A stretch of 64,000 nt of DNA from CAVROP01 sp050008495 (GCA_050008495.1 JBEKMN010000041.1:8477-72476), one strand, 5' to 3'. Shown: positions 15,557 to 24,676, numbered from the stretch's first letter. Numbers and translations are program-made. Notes: generated from the sequence alone by a model not told the origin.

Positions 15557-16123
15557 TCAGTTGGCACTCGCCAGACTCTGATATTCCACAGAGGCACCCT
15601 GAGGCGCCAGCACCCACAAAGTGTAAACCCCTAGGGCCGTCCCCAGTGGAAAGTGGATAAGGCTGATGCAGCCGAGCACGATAGTGAGCATGCGCGCCCA
15701 GGGGCTGTGCGCCATCAGGCCTCCGCCCGCAATCAGTCCGGCAATGGCAAAGCCCGAGAAGATCAAGCCGAGCCCGCCCAAAAACGGACCGATGAACATG
15801 CGCATGGGTGCAGGCAACGGCGTCATCATGTACGGGAAACGCGTATGGCCCAAGACGAGCAAGGCCAGCCCAGGGATCAGCCGCAACCCGGAAAAGATGA
15901 TCCAGAGCAGGCCGAGCGCGGTGATGTGCCGCGCCACGCGCGACGGCCGGGTGTATCCTACGCCGGGGCCGGGCATGGTGGTTCGAATTGGCGGCGCAGG
16001 CTGAGGCGGCGGCAGAGGAGCAGCGACTGGGACGGGAGGCATCACGCCAGCGACCGGCTGGCCGCATTTGTTGCAGAATCTTTGACCAAGCACGACAGGA
16101 GCACCACAGTTAGCGCACTGCAT
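15557..16123 (-). CDS. Zinc-ribbon membrane protein
   Basis: The N-terminus of this 188-residue protein is a zinc ribbon (C3-x2-C6 ... C17-x2-C20, MQCANCGAPVV and RFCNKCGQ), followed by a Pro-rich linker and about four hydrophobic segments (about 65-85, 105-125, 128-145, 150-175). The family is uncharacterised; zinc-ribbon membrane proteins of this build are common in Acidobacteria. It is convergent with rdgB across a double-hairpin repeat. No function is inferred. Confidence 0.75.
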   Translation of the reverse strand: MQCANCGAPVVLGQRFCNKCGQPVAGVMPPVPVAAPLPPPQPAPPIRTTMPGPGVGYTRPSRVARHITALGLLWIIFSGLRLIPGLALLVLGHTRFPYMMTPLPAPMRMFIGPFLGGLGLIFSGFAIAGLIAGGGLMAHSPWARMLTIVLGCISLIHFPLGTALGVYTLWVLAPQGASVEYQSLASAN

Positions 16124-16197
16124 AGCGTTAACCTCGCTTTCCTACATTATCATACGCCCAAACATGCCTGAATGTTCCCTTGGCCGCGCGCGAAGAA

Positions 16198-16257
16198 AAG
16201 CAGATCCTTCGCTTCGCTCAGGATGACATGTCATTTCGAGCGAAGCGGAGAATCTGC
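16198..16257. repeat. Dispersed GTCATCCTGAG repeat, inverted pair
   Basis: AGATCCTTCGCTTCGCTCAG GATGACA is followed by TGTCATTTCGAGCGAAGCGG and AGAATCTGC, giving two opposed half-copies that can form a long imperfect hairpin upstream of the methyltransferase gene. Confidence 0.75.
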
Positions 16258-16313
16258 ATTTGGTTGCGGCCTTGCCGCGCTGTGCTACCAGGACTCTGAT
16301 AAACTCAGATTGC

Positions 16314-17177
16314 ATGCAGACCGGAAAACCAAGCCAGACTGCTCTTGCTGCCGCCTTTCACCGGGCCGCCCATCAGGTGTTGGAGCAGGGCCGGATCTTC
16401 TCCGATCCACTGGCGGTTCGGATCCTGGGAATGGATGCGCAGAGTGTTGCGCGCCGGGCTGAGGAGAACCCTACCGCACGCCGCATGCGACTGTTCATCG
16501 CCGTCAGAACACGCTTCGCCGAAGATGCACTGGCTTTCTGCTTTGAGAACGGTGTCCGTCAAGCCGTGGTGCTCGGAGCAGGGCTTGACACCTATGCGTA
16601 CCGCAATCCGTTCGGCGAGCGCTTGCGCATCTTCGAAGTCGACCACCCCGCCACTCAGGATTGGAAACAACAACTCCTCCGGGATGCGGGCATTCCAGCG
16701 CCCAACTCGTTGACTTACGTTCCGGTCGACTTCGAACACGAAGCGGTGGCAGAGCGTTTGGCGGCGGCCGGATTTGATCGCATGCAGCAGACGTTCTTCA
16801 CCTGGCTTGGAGTGGTCCCCTACCTGAAGGAAGAAGCCGTATGGTCTGCCCTGGCCTTCATCGCCGGCCTGCCCAACGGGGCGCATGTCGTATTCGACTA
16901 CAGCGATCCGCCGGCATCCTTGACGCCGGAAGGGCGCGACTACCACGACCGGCGGGCTCGGCGAGTAGCCGACCTGGGGGAGGCCTGGGTCACTTACTTT
17001 GAGGCTGAAAGACTCCACCCCAAATTAGCGGCCCTGGGTTTCGCCGAGATCGAAGACCTGGGGCCGGCCGAGATCGTGGTCCGTTACTTTCCGGGCCGAA
17101 GCGCTTCCCTTCCCGACCGGGGCGGGCATGTGGTCCGAGCGGCTTCCCGGGTTCGAACTAGGCTCGATCCCTGGTAA
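16314..17177 (+). CDS. SAM-dependent methyltransferase, leucine-carboxyl-methyltransferase (LCM) family
   Basis: This 287-residue protein shows the LCM/TIGR00027 pattern: an N-terminal TALAAAFHRAAH and FSDPLAVRIL segment, an RTRFAEDAL helix, the SAM-binding VVLGAGLDTYAYR, and an FEVDHPATQDWK acidic loop. Family members methylate small-molecule or polyketide carboxylates in some bacteria; most are of unknown substrate. The ATG at 16314 is used instead of the longer open frame from 16260, which runs into a repeat. Its 3' end overlaps the convergent thioesterase gene by 20 bases. Confidence 0.85.
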   Translation: MQTGKPSQTALAAAFHRAAHQVLEQGRIFSDPLAVRILGMDAQSVARRAEENPTARRMRLFIAVRTRFAEDALAFCFENGVRQAVVLGAGLDTYAYRNPFGERLRIFEVDHPATQDWKQQLLRDAGIPAPNSLTYVPVDFEHEAVAERLAAAGFDRMQQTFFTWLGVVPYLKEEAVWSALAFIAGLPNGAHVVFDYSDPPASLTPEGRDYHDRRARRVADLGEAWVTYFEAERLHPKLAALGFAEIEDLGPAEIVVRYFPGRSASLPDRGGHVVRAASRVRTRLDPW

Positions 17178-17625
17178 GCACCGGGAGCCGCCGACCTTCC
17201 AGTTTCTCGATGGCCTCACGCAATTGGGCAGGCAAGGCGACGGGCTTGCCGCTGCGGTAGTCGATCCAGACCAGCGTCGAGTCAAGGTCTGCCGCGACGA
17301 CTCCGCGTCCGGCACTCACGATGCGGTGCGCCATTTTGAAGCTGCTATTGCCGAGCGCGGTTATACTGGCGCCAACCTGAATGGTGTCCGGATAGGTGAG
17401 TGGAAAACGGAAATCGCAGTGGATCGCCGCCAGGATAGGCCCCGCCTCCACAGTTGTTGACCCGTCCCAAGCGTTGGCTTGGGTCAGATAAGCGATGCGC
17501 GCGGTCTCGGCCCAGCGAAAGTAGACGACGTTGTTGACGTGGCTCAGGGGGTCCTGCTCTCCCCACTGCAAGGGAAGCGGGACGATAACGGGGAAGTGCT
17601 CGAGGAGTTGGTGTGGAGTTTTCAT
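17158..17625 (-). CDS. Acyl-CoA thioesterase, hot-dog fold (4HBT/YbgC type)
   Basis: This 155-residue hot-dog protein has the active-site stretch WGEQDPLSHVNNVVYFRWAE (Asp and the HVNN loop), as in YbgC/FcbC-like acyl-CoA thioesterases. The start at 17625 overlaps the stop of the upstream GH57 gene as ATGA, implying translational coupling. The longer frame to 17805 is repeat sequence. No ribosome-binding site is visible, consistent with coupling. The substrate acyl chain is not predictable. Confidence 0.85.
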   Translation of the reverse strand: MKTPHQLLEHFPVIVPLPLQWGEQDPLSHVNNVVYFRWAETARIAYLTQANAWDGSTTVEAGPILAAIHCDFRFPLTYPDTIQVGASITALGNSSFKMAHRIVSAGRGVVAADLDSTLVWIDYRSGKPVALPAQLREAIEKLEGRRLPVLTRDRA

Positions 17626-19331
17626 AGGAGTCGCTCGTGCGCGACGCTGACAGGCACCCAGAAACAATGAAAACCACCCGACGGTGGACGGATGTGGTGC
17701 GGGCGTCTCGCCCGCTGTGGCACGGGCATCCTGCCCGTGCGCGGGAGCGGGACGCTCCCGCGACCGCGGGCGGGACGCCCGCGCCACGATTTTTGCACCT
17801 CCCAACCCTGGAGCAGGCTCTCGTCAATGGCATTGTTTTGGATTTGCTCGCCAAGCCGAAAGAAGCGAGAAAGATGACGCTTGGTTCTTCGTGTAGCGTA
17901 TTCCGTCATGGCCCCGGAATTAATCATGAACGCCCAGTCGCTGGCCTGGGCGAGGAACAGTTCCCTTCTGGCCTGCGCCAGCGCACGCTCGGCCAGCGGC
18001 CCCGGGCGACGCTGCCCGTCCGATAGTTTCTCCATGAGACGGGCCGCCCGGTGCAAATGAGGGTAGATCCAGTCATTGCTGCCGTTCAGCCACACGTCGT
18101 TGAAACCTTCGTACCCCCAGCTCGAGATGGCCGGTGCTGCGACCTGGTTGATTGGGTATTCCTCGAGGTATTCGGAAAGGGTTATCAGGCGCAGGGATCC
18201 GTGGCCGCTCGCGATCTTGCGTACCAGGTGATTCACCCAAGCCGGCCCCTCATACCACCAGTGGCCGAACAGCTCCGCGTCGTAAGGAGCTACAATCAAC
18301 GGCTTTCGGTCCATGACCGAAGCCAGATAGTCAACCTGCCTCTGGCGGTTGAGGATGAAATTGCCGGCGTGGATCTCAGCCTTGTTTTCCGCCCGCTCCG
18401 GATCGTACGGCTCCTTGTGGTTGGTCTTTCCCGTGACACGATAGTACTTGATCCCCGTGTCGAGTCGAATGCCGTCACGATGAATGTAGGGGCGCAGATA
18501 GTCGAGGTCGAGGTCGTAGGCGATGTCGCGGTAGAAGTCGCGATAGTCGTAATCTCCGGGATACCCCTCCACAGAACTCCAGACTTGGCGCGACGATTCC
18601 GGATCGCGCCCGAAGGCCGCTAGCCCCGAGGGAGAGTAAATTGGCGCGTACACACCCTGCTTCGGCCGAGGCTCGGCGCGCGTGACGCCGTGGGTTTCCA
18701 GGATGGTGAAACGGATGCCTTCCTCGCTCAGCATTCGGCCCACTTCCGGACAATAACCGCATTCGGGCAGCCAGAAACCCTCAGGCCTTCGACCGAACAC
18801 CTGCTCGCCATAGGCGATTCCCGTTTGGATCTGCGCTCGCACTGCGAAGGGATTCAGCGAGAGCAAGGGCAGATAGGCATGAGTGGCGGCGCTGCCCAAG
18901 ATCTCTATCTTTCCCAGCTCTTGAAACTTCCGGAAAGCCTCCACCAGATTGCGACCATAGCGGTTAGCGAAAGCATCTCGAAGGTTGAGGAAGCGCTGAT
19001 GATACAGTTGGGCCAGGCGGTGGAATTCCGGCTGCTGAGCCGTTCGCTCCGTCTCCTTTTCAGCTAGCGCAATCAGGCGCTCGGTGCGCTGCAAATAACG
19101 AGCTTGCAGAAATGGATCGAGAAGCATCGAGAGGAGAGTTGGCGTAAAGGAAAACGTCAGGCGAAAATCCACCCCGTCCTCGACGAGGCCCTCGAGAACA
19201 GAGAGCAAAGGAAGATAGACTTCCGTTAGGGCTTCATGTAACCAGTTCTCCTCGAGTGAGTCCTGATGCTCGGGATGCCGGACGAACGGCAGGTGGGCGT
19301 GAAAGATGATGCTGAGATAACCCTTTGACAT
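17622..19331 (-). CDS. GH57 1,4-alpha-glucan branching enzyme
   Basis: This 569-residue protein is of the GH57 branching-enzyme type: HAHLPFVRHP at the start, catalytic nucleophile Glu in FWLPECGYCPEV, acid/base Asp in APYDAELFGHWWYEG, and a helical C-terminal domain ending near LLQGWEVQKS. It creates alpha-1,6 branches in glycogen-like glucans. The following ~50 residues are encoded by a dispersed repeat (17695-17789) and end in an ATGA overlap with the thioesterase gene; they are unlikely to be part of the original fold. DUF4912 lies 4 bases upstream and a GT4 gene further up, forming a glucan cluster. Confidence 0.92.
   Translation of the reverse strand: MSKGYLSIIFHAHLPFVRHPEHQDSLEENWLHEALTEVYLPLLSVLEGLVEDGVDFRLTFSFTPTLLSMLLDPFLQARYLQRTERLIALAEKETERTAQQPEFHRLAQLYHQRFLNLRDAFANRYGRNLVEAFRKFQELGKIEILGSAATHAYLPLLSLNPFAVRAQIQTGIAYGEQVFGRRPEGFWLPECGYCPEVGRMLSEEGIRFTILETHGVTRAEPRPKQGVYAPIYSPSGLAAFGRDPESSRQVWSSVEGYPGDYDYRDFYRDIAYDLDLDYLRPYIHRDGIRLDTGIKYYRVTGKTNHKEPYDPERAENKAEIHAGNFILNRQRQVDYLASVMDRKPLIVAPYDAELFGHWWYEGPAWVNHLVRKIASGHGSLRLITLSEYLEEYPINQVAAPAISSWGYEGFNDVWLNGSNDWIYPHLHRAARLMEKLSDGQRRPGPLAERALAQARRELFLAQASDWAFMINSGAMTEYATRRTKRHLSRFFRLGEQIQNNAIDESLLQGWEVQKSWRGRPARGRGSVPLPRTGRMPVPQRARRPHHIRPPSGGFHCFWVPVSVAHERLL
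17695..17789. repeat. GCGGGCGTC dispersed repeat, copy 1 (inside the GH57 tail)
   Basis: Nested inverted segments GCGGGCGTCTCGCCCGC, CACGGGCATCCTGCCCGTG, GGGAGCGGGACGCTCCC and GGGCGGGACGCCC end in GCGCCACGA. A related copy lies at 25448-25549 inside nth. Confidence 0.85.
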
Positions 19332-19335
19332 TTGC

Positions 19336-20433
19336 TTACGCCGACTTCTGCCCCGACGACAGACCCGCGCGAAAGCTTCTTTCGCTCAAATCGGTGAGGT
19401 CGGTGCGCAACTCCGCTGCGGCTTGGGATTCTTTCCTGTCTTCCACTTCCGGCGACCACCAGGCCCGGTCCCAGCTTCGCTGCCGGCAAAACTCCGCGAG
19501 TCGCCGCTGCGTCTCTTCGTCCGGCGCGTCGGGTGATAACCTCGTCCGCTCGAGTTCTGGGTCAATCCCGCCGTCGTCTTCTGACTCGTCATAGAAAGGG
19601 CGGCTGTGGGAGGCGCTCGGATGTGCAGCCAACTTCAATTCCTCACCTGGATGCCCGGCGGACGCAGAGACAGGTCCCGAAGCGCCCCTGTCTTCCGGCC
19701 CATTCACTTCCCGGCCTCGCGGCTCGTCGAAGACCGGCGCGGGTCGCAAAGCCTCTCCAAATCTCAACAATCGCCGCCGCGGGGCCTGCGTCTTGTCGTC
19801 CGAAGGAGCGCTTTGCGATGCGCTCCTGCCCTCTGCTGGAGGGGGAACCACCTCTGCGGGGGAGTCATTGCCCTCGACACGGAGATAGCGCTCTTCCATC
19901 TTGTCCGATGGGCAAGCCTTGGGCATCTCCGCAACGTTGGACCGCGCCAGCAATCGGAACGAACCTTGACCCAAACACAGCCCTAGATCGAGGCAGTAGG
20001 AATCGGCAGGATGCTCCAGGCGGACGTACCATTTTCCGGCGCTCAGGGCAATGGCAACCTCAAGACAGCTCGCGGAATTCAAGCTGTCAGGGTTCGCAGT
20101 CTCGTAAAACCTCACCACTGGCCGAGCCCGCGGACCAAGCCGGCTGAACACGCTGCCCATTTCTTCCAGGTCACGAGCCGAAAACTCCCAGTAAACATAG
20201 AGCAGGTGGGGATTGACAGGCAGCAGGACTACCTTTGTTTCTTCATCGCCGCCCGGAATTTCCTCGTCTTCCAATTGCGCGCGCGCGTAAAGTTCCTCGG
20301 CGTCCCGCTCCTCGCCGGATTCTGCTTCGTCCGGGATCACGTCAGGCGATGCACTGTCCCGAGGGAGTAGCTTCGATTCCTCCTGACTCTTGTCCACGGT
20401 GGCCTCTCGATCAGGATGCTTCAGCTCTGCCAA
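19336..20433 (-). CDS. DUF4912 domain protein
   Basis: This 365-residue protein has an acidic N-terminal stretch and a DUF4912 domain at about 65-165 (VVLLPVNPHLLYVYWEFS, VRFYE, WYVRLEHPADSYCLDLGL, ARSN), followed by a long low-complexity charged tail. DUF4912 proteins often sit next to GH57 enzymes and glycogen genes, and the fold resembles carbohydrate-binding modules, so a glucan-binding scaffold role is plausible. The gene ends 4 bases before the GH57 branching enzyme starts, so they are surely co-transcribed. Confidence 0.85.
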   Translation of the reverse strand: MAELKHPDREATVDKSQEESKLLPRDSASPDVIPDEAESGEERDAEELYARAQLEDEEIPGGDEETKVVLLPVNPHLLYVYWEFSARDLEEMGSVFSRLGPRARPVVRFYETANPDSLNSASCLEVAIALSAGKWYVRLEHPADSYCLDLGLCLGQGSFRLLARSNVAEMPKACPSDKMEERYLRVEGNDSPAEVVPPPAEGRSASQSAPSDDKTQAPRRRLLRFGEALRPAPVFDEPRGREVNGPEDRGASGPVSASAGHPGEELKLAAHPSASHSRPFYDESEDDGGIDPELERTRLSPDAPDEETQRRLAEFCRQRSWDRAWWSPEVEDRKESQAAAELRTDLTDLSERSFRAGLSSGQKSA

Positions 20434-20451
20434 ACCCTCGGCGAATGCCCC

Positions 20452-20661
20452 TTATTTGCCTGGCCCGAAGGACTTCCACTCCAAGCGACAATCCCCGCAT
20501 TTCAGCGCTCCGTAGACGTTATAGTAGGTGCTGTAACCCGTGCTCGTATCGGACTTGGCAAGCGTCATTTCGTCATGAATGTGCGCGTGTTGATGACAGA
20601 GGGCACGGCCGCAGGCAGCACAGACTCCTCTTGCCTCTTGTTCGCAAAACCAACACTTCAT
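20452..20661 (-). CDS. Small zinc-binding protein (B-box/LIM-like Cys-His pattern)
   Basis: The 69 residues hold C3-x2-C6, C14-x2-C17, C22-x2-H23-like H-x-H positions (LCHQHAHIH) and a final C55-x2-C58. This suggests two zinc sites in a treble-clef or B-box-like arrangement. An AAGGAG site lies 10 bases before the ATG at 20661. It is followed 18 bases later by the DUF4912 gene on the same strand, so it may be the first gene of the glucan operon. No known function. Confidence 0.75.
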   Translation of the reverse strand: MKCWFCEQEARGVCAACGRALCHQHAHIHDEMTLAKSDTSTGYSTYYNVYGALKCGDCRLEWKSFGPGK

Positions 20662-21175
20662 AAAGAAAAGTCTCCTTCTTGAGCACTTGAGCCCACCCAG
20701 CAGCCAGATTTCAAATTCCGGGAGCTACGGTCAGTGCGAGTCCTCAGGCGGAGCATCTTCGCGCGCCGAGAATATACCTGATTATAGTAGTACATCGTGG
20801 GCTGTGGCCGCAACCGGAGGTCCGAGTTGCGACACGGGCGCCTCGGCCGTAGTGGCCCCAACTGGTGTGGCGCACACCGGCTGCTCCGAAGGCGCAGGAA
20901 CTTCCCGCTGGCCGGCGGCCGAAGTAAGCTGTCCTTTGTTTTCATCAACATTCCCGGATCGGTCGTCGATTTTTGCCTGGTGTGCGGGAGCGGGGCCGCC
21001 AACTTTCGTGGATTGTTGCCAATCCACAAGAACTAGGGTCAAAATGCCCTCTCCCGGGGGAGAGGGCGGTTGCACCACGAGGAGGAGAGGGCTGTTGGAT
21101 CACGGGGGAAGAGAGCTGCGATTTGAAAGGGGCTGCGCCGGGCGTTGTGGCGCGGATGCGACGCCAGCGCCACGA
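20662..21175. other. 514-base region without a supported gene
   Basis: Open frames on both strands here lack ribosome-binding sites and recognisable protein character. A compact palindrome CCCTCTCCCGGGGGAGAGGG at 21048-21067 could end transcription of the GT4 gene reading leftward, although no T run follows. Confidence 0.5.
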
Positions 21176-22333
21176 TTAATTGCAGTAAACATCGAGGACC
21201 CGGTCGGCAACGTGGTCCCAGGTGAAGCCGGATTCGACCGCAGCCCTGCCATTCCGCCCCATCCAGCGAGCCCAATCGAAGTTGGTGAAGAGCGTGCCTA
21301 ACCCCCAGCCGACCGACTGCGAGTTAGGGGAGATCTTAAGTCCGTTGACCTCATGCCACACATATTCATCGGGCCCGCCGTTTTTGCTCACCACCACCGG
21401 TTTGCCGGCGCTCCAACCTTCGAGCACGACAATCCCAAAAGGCTCGTTGCGGCTTGGCACGCACACCATGTCGCAGGCCTTGTAAAGTTCGGGGAGTTCG
21501 TGACCATTCTTGAATCCCAGGAAGCGCGTGGCGTGCGCCACACCCAGTTGCCCGGCGCGACGTTCGAGGCCCCGCCGCATCTCTCCATCTCCGGCAAAGA
21601 CGAACTTGGCTGCCGGATAATGCTTCAGGAGCCCGGGAATGGTTTCAACAAGAACATCAGGACCCTTTTGAAATTCCAGACGGCCTACAAACAGGACCAT
21701 GGGATCCATGGGGCCGATTCCGTAGCGAGCCTTCACCTCACCGGGATTCAGCCACCCCTCAAAATGTTGGGGATTCACGGCATTGTAAATCGGACGGACT
21801 TTCCACTCCGGGGCTTCGTACATCCACATGATTTCTTTCTTCAAGGATTTTGAAACGGTGATGACACGATCTGCCCAGTCCGTCGCAGCCCGTTCCTGAT
21901 GACGAACTCGGGCCGGCTGGCCATTATAAAAGTGGTTACCACAGCGTCCGTACTCCGTCGAGTGGAAGGTCATAACCGACTTCCGGCGGCGGCCTTGTTT
22001 TATCCAGATCATGGCATTGGCGGCCAGCCAATCGTGGGCGTGCACGACGTCAAACGGCCCCATGAAATTCTCCGTGGCAAAGACGTAATGGACGAAAGAG
22101 CGGCACATGTTGTTGACTTCGTCGACAAAGTCGGAGTGCAACGCGAACGGGCAGCGGTGGTAATGCACGCCATGAATAAGTTGATACTGCGATTGGCCGG
22201 GACCTAAGCGGGTGAATACATGAACGTCGTGTCCCTTCCTTTCCAGAGCCGCTCCCAGCTCCGTGACGTGGGCGGCAACTCCTCCCACGGAAATCGAATG
22301 CAGGGATTCCCAGGATAATAGTGCGATACGCAT
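21176..22333 (-). CDS. GT4-family glycosyltransferase (glycogen-synthase-like)
   Basis: This 385-residue GT-B enzyme has SVGGVAAHVTELGAAL near the start, HAHDWLAANA, the donor-site NAVNPQHF, LFVGRLEFQKGPDVL, and E-x7-E in EPFGIVVLE. This is the pattern of GT4 enzymes close to the actinobacterial alpha-maltose-1-phosphate synthase (GlgM) and glycogen synthases. With two GH57 enzymes and DUF4912 alongside, a role in alpha-glucan synthesis is likely. GAGGAGGA lies 8 bases upstream of the ATG at 22333; the GTG two codons earlier is too close to it. Confidence 0.88.
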   Translation of the reverse strand: MRIALLSWESLHSISVGGVAAHVTELGAALERKGHDVHVFTRLGPGQSQYQLIHGVHYHRCPFALHSDFVDEVNNMCRSFVHYVFATENFMGPFDVVHAHDWLAANAMIWIKQGRRRKSVMTFHSTEYGRCGNHFYNGQPARVRHQERAATDWADRVITVSKSLKKEIMWMYEAPEWKVRPIYNAVNPQHFEGWLNPGEVKARYGIGPMDPMVLFVGRLEFQKGPDVLVETIPGLLKHYPAAKFVFAGDGEMRRGLERRAGQLGVAHATRFLGFKNGHELPELYKACDMVCVPSRNEPFGIVVLEGWSAGKPVVVSKNGGPDEYVWHEVNGLKISPNSQSVGWGLGTLFTNFDWARWMGRNGRAAVESGFTWDHVADRVLDVYCN

Positions 22334-22843
22334 TACCACTTCCTCCTCGCCAAGATTAAATTTGCCCTTGCCCTGATTCTATGGAAGCCGTCGTCAGCCT
22401 TTGCAGCGATCCTGGCGACGCTGGCGCCGACTCCTTAAACTCGCATGGATTCAGCGTCTCGAGTATTAAAGCCAGGTGGATCTTCCGTTACAAGTGTGTG
22501 TCGCAGTGCACGCCACACCAGCAGCTTTTAGCTTTTTTGGGAAAGGGGCATCGCTATGTCTTCAGCATGAAAAGGATGGCCGGATTCTCCGGAGGCACTG
22601 GTATACATTGAGCGAGCATCAGCTAAAAAGTATGCGTCTGAGCATTCCCCTGGTTTTACCCACACTTTATATGATGATTTCGCGAGTGAAAAAGTTTTGT
22701 GGGAGCCCCAGCTTTTCGCGCTATCCGCCACGCCCGCTCCTACCTGATCGCAAGATTTTATTTATGTGCATGATAACATTGAGGCTGTTACGTTGCCGGA
22801 AATGACAAGGGCCTTGCGCAGCAACAATCAAGAACACGGTTTC

Positions 22844-22877
22844 ACGCAAAGTCGCAAAGCGCGCAAAGTTCACAAAG
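22844..22877. repeat. Short direct array (8-9 bp units)
   Basis: Units are ACGCAAAG, TCGCAAAG, CGCGCAAAG and TTCACAAAG. A related GCGCAAAGG fragment is at about 2878. Confidence 0.6.
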
Positions 22878-23034
22878 AACAGCAAGGGCTTATCCTCGGC
22901 ACCCCTCTGCGACTTAGCGACTGGGCATGAGCTGTTTTGCTTTTTCCACACCTTCTTCGCACAGCCCGAGCGATCCGCGTACGGGAGATTGTTACCGCAA
23001 TATTAAATTCTCCCTTCGTCGGCAAACGGTCTGC

Positions 23035-23064
23035 TTGGATGGAAGCTGCCCGAAAAGGTATGAT
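23035..23064 (+). promoter_or_regulatory. Promoter of the second GH57 gene
   Basis: TTGGAT (23035-23040) and TATGAT (23059-23064) are separated by 18 bases, placing the start of transcription about 40 bases before the ATG at 23113. Confidence 0.5.
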
Positions 23065-23112
23065 GAGAATTGGGGAAGAGTTTATCAGGTCTTTCGATGG
23101 GAGGTAAGAGTC

Positions 23113-24609
23113 ATGAGCGTTACAAACCGGAGGGCTGAACTGCCCGCGCTGCCTGAGGTGCTGGACGGGTTGCCGAATTTCTCGGGCTGGGAAAGCGACG
23201 TTCTGCAAGTGGTCGAGAACGATAGGCCGGTTTTCCTTCCGGCCACCAATATTCACCTCGACCAGATCAGTTCGGCGTTTGCCGTGGCCTTGCACATGCA
23301 CCAGCCGACCATCCCTGCCGGACACGATGGGCAGCTCATCAGCAATCTGCAACATATGTTTGAGCACCCGAACGAAGGAGACAATCACGATGCGGGACCC
23401 TTTGCCAACTGCTACAAACGGATGGGGGACATCATCCCGGAGCAGGTCAATCAGGGCCTGAACCCGCGAGTCATGCTGGATTACTCGGGCGCGTTGCTTT
23501 GGGGACTGCGCCAGATGGGGCGCGGAGACATTCTGGATAATCTGAGGCGTATCACGTGTGATCCTCGCTATCAACCTTATGTTGAATGGCTCGGCACCAT
23601 GTGGGGCCACGCCGTCGCGCCTTCAACGCCGATCCCGGACCTCAAACTCCACATCCTGGCGTGGCAACACCATTTCGCGGCAATTTTCGGCTGGGACGCC
23701 CTGGCGCGCGTGAAGGGATTCTCACCCCCTGAGATGGCCTTGCCCAATCATCCCGACACTCTTTATGAATATCTCAAGGCGCTTAAGGAATGCGGATACC
23801 GCTGGATCATGGTTCAGGAGCATTCGGTCGAAACTCCCTCAGGCCAGGCTTTAGGGTACAAACACGTTCCGCACCGGCTGGTGGCGCGCAATTCAAAAGG
23901 CGAGACGCTTGCCCTCACCGCGTTGATCAAGACTCAGGGGTCCGACACCAAACTGGTGGCCCAGATGCAGCCCTACTACGAAGCCAAAACCCTGTCGCGC
24001 CAAAATCTGGGAGGAATTTCGATTCCGCCGCTGGTGACCCAGATTGGCGACGGCGAAAACGGCGGCGTCATGATGAATGAATTCGTTCCCGCATTTTGGA
24101 AAGCCTGGCAGGAAATGGCACAGGCAGGAGGCGGGACGCGAGGAGTTGTGGGGCTGACGGGCACCGAATACCTGGAACTCATCGAGGCGGCCGGCTGCCG
24201 TCCCGAGAGCTATCCTCCTTGCCAACCCGTCGGCCAGCATAAACTCTGGCAGCGTCTTCCCTCCGGGAAGCTCAACCCCGGAGCGGTGGAGGAAGCCATC
24301 AAACAATTGAAGCAGGAGAATCCCAACTTCCATATGGAAGGCAGTTCGTGGACGAACGATCGTAGCTGGGTAAAGGGATATGAGAATGTGCTGACTCCGA
24401 TGGCCCAACTGAGCGCGCTGTTTCATCAGAAGGTGGACCCTCTGGCAGGCAAAGACAACTTCACCCAACAGCCGCGATATCGTCGCGCCTTGCTTTACAA
24501 CCTCCTGCTGGAATCGAGCGACTTCCGTTACTGGGGACAGGGAGCGTGGACTGATTACGCGCGGGAGATCTTCAGGCGCGGGGAGCATGTGCTGCACAGC
24601 GAGTTCTAG
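23113..24609 (+). CDS. GH57-family glycoside hydrolase
   Basis: This 498-residue protein contains the GH57 landmarks VALHMHQPTIPAG, MLDYSGALLWGL, MWGHAVAPSTPIPDL, YRWIMVQEHSVE and GDGENGGVMMNEF. It is of the group related to bacterial alpha-amylase or transglycosylase-like GH57 enzymes rather than branching enzymes, lacking the WLPECGY motif of its neighbour. Substrate is probably an alpha-glucan. The ATG at 23113 follows GGGAGGTAAGAG; the longer open frame upstream (from 22927) crosses the promoter and is rejected. It is divergent from the GT4 gene. Confidence 0.85.
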   Translation: MSVTNRRAELPALPEVLDGLPNFSGWESDVLQVVENDRPVFLPATNIHLDQISSAFAVALHMHQPTIPAGHDGQLISNLQHMFEHPNEGDNHDAGPFANCYKRMGDIIPEQVNQGLNPRVMLDYSGALLWGLRQMGRGDILDNLRRITCDPRYQPYVEWLGTMWGHAVAPSTPIPDLKLHILAWQHHFAAIFGWDALARVKGFSPPEMALPNHPDTLYEYLKALKECGYRWIMVQEHSVETPSGQALGYKHVPHRLVARNSKGETLALTALIKTQGSDTKLVAQMQPYYEAKTLSRQNLGGISIPPLVTQIGDGENGGVMMNEFVPAFWKAWQEMAQAGGGTRGVVGLTGTEYLELIEAAGCRPESYPPCQPVGQHKLWQRLPSGKLNPGAVEEAIKQLKQENPNFHMEGSSWTNDRSWVKGYENVLTPMAQLSALFHQKVDPLAGKDNFTQQPRYRRALLYNLLLESSDFRYWGQGAWTDYAREIFRRGEHVLHSEF

Positions 24610-24676
24610 TGCACTGTGTCCAACGCTACTTTACACTTGATTTTTGAGAGGGCGTTTCATGCTATATTGAAAGCTC

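Larger units (their letters stand above)
22334..23112. other. 779-base divergent intergenic region
   Basis: No gene is supported. It contains the octamer-like array at 22844-22877 and a plus-strand promoter (23035-23064). AT-rich stretches around 22660-22700 and 22745-22790 may hold control sites for the GT4 gene, but I cannot define them. Confidence 0.5.

Noticed and set aside
20658..21301. Overlapping open frames (20658-21029 minus, 20687-21301 plus, 20782-21078 minus) in a gene-poor gap.
   Set aside because: No ribosome-binding sites, biased composition and overlap with neighbouring real genes; I cannot support any of them.
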